Source: Paraburkholderia diazotrophica (GTDB lineage Bacteria; Pseudomonadota; Gammaproteobacteria; Burkholderiales; Burkholderiaceae). Taken from it: a stretch of 64,000 nt of DNA. Under the pieces are notes generated by a model, which saw nothing but the letters and a program-made list of their open reading frames with translations, had not been told where the DNA came from and did not search any database. Each line of letters begins with the position of its first letter. Position 1 is the stretch's first letter. This document shows, one piece after another, positions 15,839 to 24,807 of this stretch. The stretch spans positions 310,001-374,000 of the forward strand of contig NZ_FNYE01000001.1 in assembly GCF_900108945.1 (NCBI RefSeq). The letters are read 5' to 3'. Made by a program: the position numbers and the translations under genes.

Positions 15839-17325
15839 CCGTTCCGTTCAAACAGATCCCGCAGAACCTGCGCACGCCGCTGTTCTTCGCTGAGATCGAC
15901 AACTCGCATGCGAACACCGCTGTCGCGAATCAGCGCGCGCTGCTGATCGGTCCGATGACGACGGGCGCGGCCGCCGCTAACGTGCCGCTGCTGTCGGCCG
16001 GCACGGGCGATGCAAACACGCAATTCGGCGCGAACTCCGTGCTCGCGCTCATGACGGCCGCATATCGACAGAACGATCAGTTCGGCGAGCTGTGGTGTCT
16101 GCCGCTGGCTGATGCCGGTGGCGCGACCGCCGCAACTGGCTCGATCGCGATCACCGGCGCACCGACGGCCAATGGCACACTGTCGACGTATATCGCAGGC
16201 CAGCTCGTCTCGGTCGCGGTGACGTCGGGGCAGACCACGGCACAGGTTGCAACCGCTCTCGCTGCGGCTATCAACGCGATTCCGGGTATGCCTGTGACGG
16301 CGGTTGCGTCGACCAGCACGGTCAACCTGACGGCTGATAACAAGGGCCTCGTCGGCAACGACATCGACATCCGCTTCAACTATCAGGGCGCAGCGAATGG
16401 GGAAGTGTTCCCGACCGGATTCGCCGCGACCATCACGGCGATGTCCGGCGGCGTTACAAACCCGACGCTGACGACGGCGCTCGGCAATCTGCTCGACATG
16501 CCGTTCGATTTCATCGCCTGCGCGTTCACGGACACGACGTCGATGGATGCGATCAAGGCATTCCTGAACGATTCAACCGGTCGTTGGAGCTGGCAGCAGC
16601 AGGTGTTCGGGCATGCGTTCTATGCCTACCGTGCGACATGGGCGAATCAGACGACGTTCGGCACGGCGCGGAACAATCAGCACGAAACGGTGATGGGCTT
16701 CAACGATTCGCCGACGCCCCCGTGGCAGTGGGCATCGGCAATCGCCGCAGTCACCGCCGTGAGCGTGCGTGCAGATCCGGGTATTCCGATGCAGACGGTC
16801 GCGCTGACAGGCGTGCTGGCGCCGCCGCTGCAATCGCGCTTCAACTTGAGCCAGCGCAACACACTGCTCTATGACGGCATCTCGACATTCACCGTCGCCG
16901 ACGATGGCACGGTGGCGATCGAAAACCTGATCACGACGTACCAGACGAACGCGTCGGGCCAGCCGGACAACAGCTATCTCGAAATCGAGACGATGTTCCT
17001 GCTGACTTACGTGCTGCGCCGGCTGCGCACGATGGTCACGACGAAATACGCGCGCGTGAAGCTCGCGGCCGATGGCACGCGCTTCGCGCCGGGCTCCGGC
17101 ATCGTCACGCCGAAGATCATCAAGGCCGACCAGATCGCGGAATACCGCGCGATGGAGTACGAGGGCTACGTGCAAGGCAGCGACATCTTCGCGCAGTCGA
17201 TCATCGTCGAGCAGAACGCATCGAATCCGAATCGCGTCGACGTGCTGTGGCCGGGAACCCTCATTAATCAGCTGCGCATCTTCGCGCTGCTGGCGCAGTT
17301 CCGTCTGTCGACCACGCAGTCCTGA
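15835..17325 (+). CDS. Contractile tail sheath protein, Mu gpL-like
   Basis: 496 residues, the family size for Mu gpL (495). It opens VPFKQIPQNLRTPLFFAEID, continues with QRALLIGPM and carries the C-terminal sheath domain with LLTYVLRRLRTMVTTKYARV and NRVDVLWPGTLINQLRIFA. A beta-rich insertion of Thr/Ala/Gly (about 95-205) sits on the outer part. Its presence defines the phage as a myovirus. Confidence 0.93.
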   Translation: MTVPFKQIPQNLRTPLFFAEIDNSHANTAVANQRALLIGPMTTGAAAANVPLLSAGTGDANTQFGANSVLALMTAAYRQNDQFGELWCLPLADAGGATAATGSIAITGAPTANGTLSTYIAGQLVSVAVTSGQTTAQVATALAAAINAIPGMPVTAVASTSTVNLTADNKGLVGNDIDIRFNYQGAANGEVFPTGFAATITAMSGGVTNPTLTTALGNLLDMPFDFIACAFTDTTSMDAIKAFLNDSTGRWSWQQQVFGHAFYAYRATWANQTTFGTARNNQHETVMGFNDSPTPPWQWASAIAAVTAVSVRADPGIPMQTVALTGVLAPPLQSRFNLSQRNTLLYDGISTFTVADDGTVAIENLITTYQTNASGQPDNSYLEIETMFLLTYVLRRLRTMVTTKYARVKLAADGTRFAPGSGIVTPKIIKADQIAEYRAMEYEGYVQGSDIFAQSIIVEQNASNPNRVDVLWPGTLINQLRIFALLAQFRLSTTQS

Positions 17326-17345
17326 TCTGTCCGTCAAACGCAAAG

Positions 17346-17378
17346 CGCCGTCCGCTAACCCGGGCGGCGTTGTCATTT
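17346..17378 (+). terminator. Hairpin between sheath and tube genes
   Basis: CGCCGTCCG (17346-17354) and CGGGCGGCG (17361-17369) pair over nine bases with one G-T pair and a six-base loop, then TTGTCATTT. It may be a weak terminator or an mRNA processing site that adjusts tube against sheath levels. Confidence 0.45.
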
Positions 17379-17391
17379 CTGGGAGCCATAG

Positions 17392-17766
17392 ATGGCGAAC
17401 AACACAGGCCTCATTGCCGGCACCGCGTATCTGACGGCAGACGGGGTGAATTATCAGCTCGAAGGCGAGCTGAAGTACGACGTCGGCAGCGTGACGCGCG
17501 AGTCGAAGTCCGGCCAGGACACGGTGCATGGTTTCAGCGAAATGCCGAAGCCGCCTTACATCAGCGCTTCGATCCGCGACTCCGGCGGCCTCAGCCTTGC
17601 CGCGTTCAACGCGATGCGCAACGTGACGCTCGTGCTCGAGCTTGCGAACGGCAAGACGGTCATCGGCCGCAACATGTGGACGGTGGAGGCGCAGGAAGTC
17701 GACACGGTCGAAGCGAAGTTCACGTGCCGATGGGAAGGGTTGCAGAACGCGGTCACGGAGCAATAA
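17392..17766 (+). CDS. Tail tube protein, Mu gpM-like
   Basis: 124 residues. NNTGLIAGTAYLTADGVNYQ and SGQDTVHGFSEMPKPPYISA are typical of the Mu gpM/tail tube family (PF10618). It polymerises into the inner tube around the tape measure. GGGAGCC stands before ATG 17392. Only three bases separate its stop from the chaperone gene. Confidence 0.92.
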   Translation: MANNTGLIAGTAYLTADGVNYQLEGELKYDVGSVTRESKSGQDTVHGFSEMPKPPYISASIRDSGGLSLAAFNAMRNVTLVLELANGKTVIGRNMWTVEAQEVDTVEAKFTCRWEGLQNAVTEQ

Positions 17767-17769
17767 GCG

Positions 17770-18330
17770 ATGAGCGATACGAAAACGATCGTCCTGCGCA
17801 AGCCTCTGAAGCACGGCAAGGACGATGCGGAGACGGTGGTCAGCGAGATCACGCTTCGCGAGCCGCTGGCTGGCGACTACGAGAAGGCAGAGCAGTCGGC
17901 TGGCGTGTACGGAACTTCGATCGCCTTGATCGCGCTGCTCAGCGGCGTTCCGATCGATGTGATCGACCAGATGTATGGCAGTCAGATCGACGAGGCCGAA
18001 GACTTCATCGCGTCGTTCGGCCATGAAGCTGCGCGGAATCCCGAGCGAAGCGCTGACGAGATCGTCATTCAGTTGACGAAGGCGGTTCAGATCACGAAGG
18101 AAGACAGCGCTCTGAACATTGCCTCGCTAAGCCTTAGCGAACCGACGAACGCGCAGAAGCGCAAAGCCGAAGCGGCGGGTGGCCCGTTCGCGCGCATGGT
18201 CGCGCTGATCAGCCTGATCGGCAAGGTGCCGAAAAGCTCCGTGCGAGCGCTATGCGCTCGCGATTTCCTCGAAGCCGCGGCGTATTTCAACGGTTTTCAG
18301 GTTCGGCGATCACCGGACTCGGACGACTGA
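17770..18330 (+). CDS. Tail assembly chaperone, Mu gp41-like
   Basis: 186 residues. The start with TIVLRKPLKHG and the motif ITLREPLAGDYEKAEQ belong to the phage tail assembly chaperone group (Mu gp41, FluMu gp41). Most of the rest is helical. A second frame, -1 relative to this gene, opens under its 3' end and encodes a gpE-like domain, as in P2 E+E' and Mu-type tails that use programmed frameshifting. A T-TTT-C stretch at 18294-18298 is one possible slip point. Confidence 0.8.
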   Translation: MSDTKTIVLRKPLKHGKDDAETVVSEITLREPLAGDYEKAEQSAGVYGTSIALIALLSGVPIDVIDQMYGSQIDEAEDFIASFGHEAARNPERSADEIVIQLTKAVQITKEDSALNIASLSLSEPTNAQKRKAEAAGGPFARMVALISLIGKVPKSSVRALCARDFLEAAAYFNGFQVRRSPDSDD

Positions 18331-18497
18331 TCGCCGCACGGGTCTCGATTCCGGAGTGGTGGGATGACCGTCTCGCCGAGCTGACGCACATGATGCGTTG
18401 GCCTCCGGACGCGGTCGAGCAGATGACAGAATCCGAGACCCTGCGCTGGCTCGAAAGAGCACGGCGCCTGGGCAAACGCATTGGAGTTGGCGCATGA
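18294..18497 (+). CDS. gpE-like -1 frame extension of the chaperone
   Basis: The -1 frame is open from upstream of 18180 to the TGA at 18495-18497. Its end, ELTHMMRWPPDAVEQMTESE then LRWLERARR, matches the P2 gpE' motif (FHWPP...MSL.EL..WR). An ATG at 18252 would give an 81-residue free product, but no ribosome binding site is obvious. More likely it is read as an extension of the gp41-like protein after a -1 shift. TGA 18495 overlaps the ATG of the next gene. The slip site is a proposal only. Confidence 0.6.
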   Translation, partial: FSGSAITGLGRLIAARVSIPEWWDDRLAELTHMMRWPPDAVEQMTESETLRWLERARRLGKRIGVGA

Positions 18498-19918
18498 ACA
18501 TCGGTGGCGGCGCAGGCGCCGTGCTCAGCACCGCCTCGGGGATTGGCAATCTGGCGAGTTCGCTCGCCGCGCGGCTCGGCGGCTCTGCTGCGTCGTATTT
18601 CGAACAGTTGCGCCCTGCATCATATCGAGGTGTGCCGTTCGTATCGCTCGGAAGTGAGGCGGCATTCGGTCGTCGCAATCAGGTTCACCAGTATCCGCAG
18701 CGTGACACGCCGTGGATCGAAGATCTCGGGCGCGGCGCGCGGCGCATCCGCATGTATGGCTTCGTCATCGGTGACGACGTCATCATGCAGCGCGATGTGA
18801 TGATCGCGGCAGTTGAGACGGCCGGTGACGGCGAGTTGATTCATCCGACGCTCGGCAGGCTGAACGTCAACCTGGACGGCTTCCGCAGCATCGAGCATTG
18901 GGAGCGCGGCCGATACTTCGAATTTCAGTTCGAATTCGTCGAGGCAGGGCAGCGCACATACCCGACCGCCGAAACGGCGACGACGCAGTCGGTGCTGAAT
19001 GCGGTGACGGGTCTGAACGTCGCGGCCGCGTTGAATTTTGCTAAGACCGCGTTGAACGCGATCGCGTATGGCGCCGCAGTGCTCGGAACCGTCGTCAACA
19101 CCGCGCTCGGGTGGTACACGTACGCGAAAAACATCGTCGGCGACGCGCGGAACCTGTTTCAGCTGCTGTTCAACCTGCCCGGCGACTTCGGTCGCTTCGC
19201 TGGTAGCGCGACGGTGCCGACGTTCAGCAAGTATCCAAGCTCGTCGGTGCAGTCGAATCAGACGACGCAGTCGATGATCGAAGCGGCGACGACGGCGCGC
19301 GCGAACGTCAGCACCGCAGCCGACACGATGGCGGCCGCCGCAGCAGGTTTCGACGCGACGACGGTCGACACCTTCACCGCGTCGGTTCAAGGCGTCACGT
19401 CTGCCGTTCTGGCGGCAACGAACGACCCGAACGACTCGATTCGGCTGCTGTCGTCGCTCTCGACGTTCGTTCCGGATGCGGGCACGACGACGTCTGTGAT
19501 TGGTACGGCGATGGGCGATATGCAGTCAGCGTGCAGCGATCTGTTTCGACGCACGTCGATCGGCGCGGTCGCGCAGGCCTCGTCGACGTATCAGCCGACG
19601 TCGAGCGACGACGCAGCGCGCGTGCGCGATCTCGTGACCGATCTGATCGACGCCGAGATGACGGTTGCTGGTGATCAGGGCGAGGACGAGACGTATGAGG
19701 CGCTCTCGACGCTGCGCGCGGCGGTCGTCGCCGACTTGAACAAGCGCGGCGCGGGACTGTCGTCCATCAAGACGTTCAATTTGCCTGCGCCCATGCCGTC
19801 TCTCGCGTTGGCAGCGCGGCTCTATCGCGATCCGACGCGTGCTGATGATCTCGTCGCGCAGGCGAATCCAGTGCATCCTGCTTTTATGCCCACGACTTTC
19901 AAGGCGTTGGCAAACTGA
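18494..19918 (+). CDS. Mu gpN-like tail/DNA circularisation protein
   Basis: 474 residues from ATG 18494, chosen because it overlaps the upstream TGA and has GGAG nearby; the frame is open further upstream. Residues 41-100, LRPASYRGVPFVSLGSEAAF then RNQVHQYPQRDTPWIEDLGR, are the DNA_circ_N domain of Mu gpN. The rest is Ala/Thr-rich and helical. In Mu, N lies after the tape measure; here it comes before. It likely builds the baseplate-tube interface. Confidence 0.85.
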   Translation: MNIGGGAGAVLSTASGIGNLASSLAARLGGSAASYFEQLRPASYRGVPFVSLGSEAAFGRRNQVHQYPQRDTPWIEDLGRGARRIRMYGFVIGDDVIMQRDVMIAAVETAGDGELIHPTLGRLNVNLDGFRSIEHWERGRYFEFQFEFVEAGQRTYPTAETATTQSVLNAVTGLNVAAALNFAKTALNAIAYGAAVLGTVVNTALGWYTYAKNIVGDARNLFQLLFNLPGDFGRFAGSATVPTFSKYPSSSVQSNQTTQSMIEAATTARANVSTAADTMAAAAAGFDATTVDTFTASVQGVTSAVLAATNDPNDSIRLLSSLSTFVPDAGTTTSVIGTAMGDMQSACSDLFRRTSIGAVAQASSTYQPTSSDDAARVRDLVTDLIDAEMTVAGDQGEDETYEALSTLRAAVVADLNKRGAGLSSIKTFNLPAPMPSLALAARLYRDPTRADDLVAQANPVHPAFMPTTFKALAN

Positions 19919-19933
19919 TCCTCGAGCGGTTTC

Positions 19934-21475
19934 ATGGCAAGCAAAATCTCCATTGCGATCACCGCGAAGAATCAGGCATCTGGCCCGATCGGGCAGGTGA
20001 CGAACAGCCTTTCGAGGCTGCAAGCGCAGGCGAACAAGGGCAAGTTAAATAGCCTCGGCAGTTCAATCGCAGCTGGCTTCAATTCGAACAGTGGCGCGAT
20101 TTCGGAGATTGCCAGCTTCGTCGGCAAAGCGGGCATCATCGGCGGCATCACGGCGCTGACGGTGAAGATCGCCCAGATGGAATCGCAGTGGGCATCGTCG
20201 GTGCGATCGATGAGCAATCTCGCGGTGCGAAGCGGGTTGTCGACGACAGGCGCGTTCGGCGTGCAGTACGCGGGACGCCTCGCCGGTCTGTCGCCGGAGC
20301 AGGCAAACGCTGGCATCGAGCAGGTGCGGCAGACGTACAGCGATGCGCTCAACAACCGCAATCCGGAGGCGCTCAAGCGCTTTCAGGCTGCTGGCATCTC
20401 AACCGATCCGAACAGGCTGGAGTCGATCGAGTCTGTACTGACGAAGCTTGCCGCATATGCGGAAGCGCTTCGCGGGCAAGGTAAATATGGCGGTGCACAG
20501 AACTTTCTGAACGCGGCTGGCGCAGGCTCGCTCGTCGACTTTCTGAATCGCGGGCCGGCACAGGTTGCATCCGATCTCGCGACCGCAAAGGCTTACATAC
20601 CGGACGAGCAGGACATCCAGCGCGCTCGTGAATATGCCGACGCGTCGGCGAAGCTGAGCATCACGTACGACCGCCTGAAAACGACGGTCCTGAGCGGTGT
20701 CGAGCCTGCACTGAATTCGTTGCTCAACGGAATCCAGTTCTTTTTCGATGCGGCGAGCGGACGAGGCAGGCCGAAGGCGCAGCCGAACGGGTCAGATAGC
20801 ACAGAGCAGCGGATCTGGAATGGCTTCGAGCGTTTCGGCAACGCGCTGCGCGGTCGCGGCGCAGTGACGATGTCCGAGGCGCAGGGCGGCGGTGCATCGT
20901 CTGACACGGCGCGTTCGATGGTCGAGTGGTATATGAATCATGGCCTCTCGCGCGCGCAGGCGATCGGCATGGTCGCCAACGCAACGCGGGAAAGTGGGCT
21001 CGACGAGCGCGCGATCGGAGATAACGGCAAGGCCGTTGGACTCTATCAATGGCATCCGGATAGACAGGCGCTGTATGAGCGCACGTTTGGGCGGCCACTC
21101 TCGCTCGCTACACGCGAAGAGCAGATGGGCTTGTCGCTCTGGGAACTGCAAAACAATGAAGCGGCGGCCGGAAAAGCTCTGCTCTCGTCTACGCGTGCCG
21201 ACGAGTCCGCGGCGCGCGTCTCGTCGCTGTATGAGCGGCCGAAGGATTCGGGCGAAGCGAACCTTCGCGCGGGCATCGCGCGGCAACTCGACGAGCAGCT
21301 CGGGCAGGGAACGGGAGAGCCCGGAAAGGTTCGGGTGGAGATCGTCCATAAAAATGCGCCGCCCGGCACGAGCACGAACGTCACGTCGTCGCCAAACGTG
21401 GATACGCAACTGAAAACCGATCGCCAGCAGGCCTCGTTGGGCGATCAATACGCCTTCTCACCTGGTAATTTCTGA
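19934..21475 (+). CDS. Tape measure protein with tail lysozyme domain
   Basis: 513 residues, short for a tape measure and predicting a short tail. Residues 1-290 are Ala/Gly/Ser-rich helix with hydrophobic patches (IGGITALTVKI). About 325-400 form a phage tail lysozyme domain: MVEWYMNHGLSRAQAIGMVA then NATRESGLDERAIGDNGKAV, with a Glu in the RESG motif as the likely catalytic acid, and GLYQWHPDR. It would measure the tube and cut peptidoglycan during entry. The stop overlaps the hub gene start. Confidence 0.8.
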   Translation: MASKISIAITAKNQASGPIGQVTNSLSRLQAQANKGKLNSLGSSIAAGFNSNSGAISEIASFVGKAGIIGGITALTVKIAQMESQWASSVRSMSNLAVRSGLSTTGAFGVQYAGRLAGLSPEQANAGIEQVRQTYSDALNNRNPEALKRFQAAGISTDPNRLESIESVLTKLAAYAEALRGQGKYGGAQNFLNAAGAGSLVDFLNRGPAQVASDLATAKAYIPDEQDIQRAREYADASAKLSITYDRLKTTVLSGVEPALNSLLNGIQFFFDAASGRGRPKAQPNGSDSTEQRIWNGFERFGNALRGRGAVTMSEAQGGGASSDTARSMVEWYMNHGLSRAQAIGMVANATRESGLDERAIGDNGKAVGLYQWHPDRQALYERTFGRPLSLATREEQMGLSLWELQNNEAAAGKALLSSTRADESAARVSSLYERPKDSGEANLRAGIARQLDEQLGQGTGEPGKVRVEIVHKNAPPGTSTNVTSSPNVDTQLKTDRQQASLGDQYAFSPGNF

Positions 21476-22626
21476 TGCCGAATGCAGATCGCATTGTCGA
21501 CGCCGTAGGTGCGAAGCCCGGCGCCGATGAAGTGCGTGTGCTGATGACGCAGGATGGTCTCGTGCTGACCGGGTGGAAGGCGGTGCGCATTACGCGATCG
21601 ATCGAAGTCGCGACGTCGGCGTTCATCCTTACCTGCTCGGCTGACGCGAACACGTTGAAGCTGATAGGCAAGGAAGGTGCGCCGGTCACGATTTCGATCG
21701 GCGATGACATCGTGCTTTCCGGGTATGTCGAGACGATCGAAACCATCCTGACGCCGGAATCGGACGACATCACGATCACCGGCCGAGGAAAGCTGGCCGA
21801 TCTAGTCGACTGCTCGTGCCGAATTGACCGCGTCAATGCGAACGTCGGATTGCAGGATCTATGCAAGAGCATCGCGAGCCAGTATTCGATTGACGTTTTT
21901 GTGCCGCCGAACGGAACTCAGGCTGCGCTTAACCAGCTGAAGCCTTTGCCGCGTCAGATCATCAGCATCACTGAGACAGCGTGGGAGGTCATCGAGCGGT
22001 ATGCGCGCTATTGCGGCCTTCTCGTGTTCGAAAGCGAGCAGGGCGAGCTGACGATCTCTCAGGCGGGAACGGAGCTTGGTGCATCTGGTGTAGCAGTCGG
22101 CAACAACGTCGAGGCGCTCGTCTGCACGAAGAGCACGCTCGGCACGTTCAGCACCTACAACGCAGTGCTGAGCGCATACAGCGCGGGCGCTGATGACGAA
22201 AGCATTCCGAATCTGCCTGTCATAACGGTAGTCAACAACGCGACGACGGCGAACGCGCTCCGGTTCAGGCCGACGTATTTCGTATCGGAGCAGAGCGCGA
22301 CGGATCGCGATTTCGTCACAAAGCGTGTGAACTGGATGGCCTCGCGTGCTTACGGGCGGTCTCGGCGCGTGCGCGCGCTGGTGGATAACTGGCGCGACGC
22401 GAGTGGCTCGCCATGGTTCGTGAACGTCAACTACCCGGTGTCGGCGGAGAAATACGGCATTCCGGCGAACACGATCCTGCTGCTCGCCGAGGTGACCTTC
22501 ATCCTCAATAAAAGCGGCACACATGCGGAGCTCGTATTCGGGCCGCGTCAAGGGTTCCTGCCCGAGCCGATCGCGCTCGATGTCCTTCCGATGGACGAAT
22601 CGACGCAAACACCTGCGGAGCAATAG
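21475..22626 (+). CDS. Baseplate hub protein, Mu gpP (gp44)-like
   Basis: 383 residues. The pattern with GWKAVRITRSIEVATSAFIL, GDDIVLSGYVETI and SDDITITGRGKLADLVDCSC is that of the gpP/late control D family, the hub of contractile baseplates (T4 gp27 counterpart). Its final residue codons abut the GTG of the spike gene with overlap. Length agrees with Mu gp44 (379). Confidence 0.88.
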   Translation: MPNADRIVDAVGAKPGADEVRVLMTQDGLVLTGWKAVRITRSIEVATSAFILTCSADANTLKLIGKEGAPVTISIGDDIVLSGYVETIETILTPESDDITITGRGKLADLVDCSCRIDRVNANVGLQDLCKSIASQYSIDVFVPPNGTQAALNQLKPLPRQIISITETAWEVIERYARYCGLLVFESEQGELTISQAGTELGASGVAVGNNVEALVCTKSTLGTFSTYNAVLSAYSAGADDESIPNLPVITVVNNATTANALRFRPTYFVSEQSATDRDFVTKRVNWMASRAYGRSRRVRALVDNWRDASGSPWFVNVNYPVSAEKYGIPANTILLLAEVTFILNKSGTHAELVFGPRQGFLPEPIALDVLPMDESTQTPAEQ

Positions 22627-23186
22627 TGCTGAGCGATTTGAACAGGCTGGCGCGCCGGATTCTGTTGCTTATGGCGCGCGGCGCGATCGCGCTCGTCGAC
22701 GATACGAAGAGCGTGCAGACACTGCAGGTCCGTCTGAATGCGCTCGAGTTGATCCCCGACGTGCCGCGCTATGCCGAATACGGTTTCACGTCGAATCCGC
22801 CGAGCGGCACGCAGGCGCTCATTGCCTTCAAGAATGGCGACCGCAATGACGGGTTCGTGATCGCTACGTCGAATGCCAAATATCGCATGACGGGGCTTGC
22901 GTCCGGCGAGGTCGCAATCCACGACAACCACGGCCAGTCCGTCTATCTGACGGCGACGGGAATCGTAGTGAATGGCGGTGGCAACCCAATCCGCATGACG
23001 AACCTCACGAAGCTGCGCGTCGAGGCACCAATCGAGAGCACTGGCGACATCACCGACAACGCGGGCACGACGGGGCGCAGCATGGCGGCGGATCGAGCGA
23101 TTTTCGACGGCCACCATCACGTGGTGAAGAACGTTCAGAGTGGCAGCAGCAACATCACGTCGGAAGTTCCGACGGAACAGGAGTAA
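22626..23186 (+). CDS. Baseplate spike, Mu gp45-like
   Basis: 186 residues from GTG 22626, overlapping the TAG of the hub gene. Features: an OB-like N-terminal half with RYAEYGFTSNPPSGTQALIAF, a beta-helix-like repeat with GEVAIHDNHGQSVYLTATG, and the tip sequence DGHHHVVKN. The HxH at the tip is the iron-binding apex motif of P2 gpV and Mu gp45-type spikes. It pierces the outer membrane. Confidence 0.88.
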   Translation: MLSDLNRLARRILLLMARGAIALVDDTKSVQTLQVRLNALELIPDVPRYAEYGFTSNPPSGTQALIAFKNGDRNDGFVIATSNAKYRMTGLASGEVAIHDNHGQSVYLTATGIVVNGGGNPIRMTNLTKLRVEAPIESTGDITDNAGTTGRSMAADRAIFDGHHHVVKNVQSGSSNITSEVPTEQE

Positions 23187-23189
23187 CGC

Positions 23190-23636
23190 ATGTCCGACAT
23201 CTCCGTCATCTGGGACGTCGACAACAGCCGCGGCGACTGGCGATTCGTCGCTCCGGTTCTTGCGACCGGCAACGATCTGCAAACCGCTGTGCTGGTCAGC
23301 ATCTTCACGGATCGCGCGGCGAATCCCGACGATGTGATTCCCGACGGCACGGGCGATCCGCGCGGCTGGTGGGGTGACATCGGAGAAGACAAGCCGATCG
23401 GCTCGCGGCTATGGCTGCTCGACCGCTCGAAGCAAACGCAGGAAGTGCTGAACAACGCGCGCGACTACATCAACGAGGCGCTTCAATGGCTAATTGATGA
23501 CGGAGTGGTCGCGAGTATTGATGTGCAGACGCAGTGGGTGCGCGACACGTTTCTCGGCGCGCAGATCACGCTCTATCAACCGACGGGCACGCAGATCTCC
23601 ATGACCTACGCGTGGGCCTGGCAACAGCTCTCCTGA
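23190..23636 (+). CDS. Baseplate protein, Mu gp46-like (gpW role)
   Basis: 148 residues. GDPRGWWGD and DKPIGSRLWLLDRSKQTQ, then YINEALQWLIDDGVV are signature stretches of the GP46 family (PF07409), wedge subunits equal to T4 gp25. It lies in the Mu order between spike and gp47. A two-base gap separates it from the next gene. Confidence 0.92.
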   Translation: MSDISVIWDVDNSRGDWRFVAPVLATGNDLQTAVLVSIFTDRAANPDDVIPDGTGDPRGWWGDIGEDKPIGSRLWLLDRSKQTQEVLNNARDYINEALQWLIDDGVVASIDVQTQWVRDTFLGAQITLYQPTGTQISMTYAWAWQQLS

Positions 23637-23637
23637 C

Positions 23638-24801
23638 ATGCCATTCCAAAGAAAGACGCTCACCACCTTGATCTCAGAGGTGGCGGCAGACATTTCGTCG
23701 GCGCTGCAGGGTGCAGACGCGCTGCTGAGGTTTGCCGTGCTGACCATCGTCGGCAAGGTTCAGGCGGCGATGTGCAATCTCCAGTTCGGTTACCTCGACT
23801 GGATAGCGCGCATGTCCGTGCCATTCACCGCCGAGGACGAGTACCTCGAAGGCTGGGCCGCGCTGAAAGACGTCTATCGGAAGGCGGCGACGAAATCGCA
23901 ATTGACGGCGCAGTTTCCCGGAACGGTCGGCAAGGTGCTCAGCGCAGGGACCGCAGTCGCGCGCGGCGATGGCGTGACATATACAACGTCGACGACGGGC
24001 ACCGTCGACGGAACCGGCAATATGTCAGTGACGATCGTCGCTGACGTTGCCGGTTCGGCGGGCAATGCCGACAACGGCACGACCGTGTCGCTGAGCGTCG
24101 CCGTCGATGGCATCCAGCAGGCCGGCACGATCACGGGGACCGTATCGTCTGGCGCCGACATCGAGGACAACGATGACCTGCGTAGTCGCATGCTCGACGC
24201 GTATCAGAGCACGCCGCAAGGCGGCGATGTCGAAGACTATGTCGAGTGGGCGCTTGCCGTTGCTGGCGTCACGCGCGCTTGGTGCGCGCCGAATGGCTTC
24301 GGTGCGGGTACGGTCGTCGTCTACACGATGTGGGACAACGCGGAAGCGGCGCACGGCGGCTTTCCGCAAGGCACGGATGGGGTTTCGCAGAACGACAAGG
24401 GGCCCGGCGGCCTGCCGCGCGGAACTGTTGCGACTGGCGATCAACTCGTCGTTGCGGATTCGATAGTCACGAAGCAGCCCGTCACGGCGCTCGTTTATTC
24501 GTGCGCTCCGATCGCTAACAACTTGACGATCACACTTTCAGGCCTGATGTCGGCATCGACGGCTACACGCAACGCGATCTCCGCAGCCATTGCTGATGTG
24601 CTGTTTCGCAACGGCGATCCGCGCGCGGGCACGATCAATCGAGATGACATCTCGGCGGCAATCCGTTCCGTATCTGGCACGAGCGGCTTCCTGATCACGC
24701 TGATTCAGGGCGTCGTCGGCGTGACGACCACTACCTATTCAGGGAACATCACCAGCGGGTTCGGGCAGCTTCCCGTTCTCGCGGGCGTGAATTACGTCTG
24801 A
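23638..24801 (+). CDS. Baseplate wedge, Mu gp47 / gpJ-like
   Basis: 387 residues. It opens PFQRKTLTTLISEVAADISS and contains the baseplate J core: FTAEDEYLEGWAALKDVYRK, then a Gly/Thr/Ala-rich beta region with AGTAVARGDGVTYTT, and SGADIEDNDDLRSRMLDAYQ. Length and order match Mu gp47 (360). It forms the baseplate wedge with gp46 and gp48. Confidence 0.92.
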   Translation: MPFQRKTLTTLISEVAADISSALQGADALLRFAVLTIVGKVQAAMCNLQFGYLDWIARMSVPFTAEDEYLEGWAALKDVYRKAATKSQLTAQFPGTVGKVLSAGTAVARGDGVTYTTSTTGTVDGTGNMSVTIVADVAGSAGNADNGTTVSLSVAVDGIQQAGTITGTVSSGADIEDNDDLRSRMLDAYQSTPQGGDVEDYVEWALAVAGVTRAWCAPNGFGAGTVVVYTMWDNAEAAHGGFPQGTDGVSQNDKGPGGLPRGTVATGDQLVVADSIVTKQPVTALVYSCAPIANNLTITLSGLMSASTATRNAISAAIADVLFRNGDPRAGTINRDDISAAIRSVSGTSGFLITLIQGVVGVTTTTYSGNITSGFGQLPVLAGVNYV

Positions 24802-24807
24802 GGCTCC

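Noticed and set aside
18231..18237. GAAAAGC as slippery site for the chaperone frameshift
   Set aside because: In the chaperone frame a -1 slip would put tRNA-Lys on GAA with a first-position mismatch; the T-TTT-C site is better.
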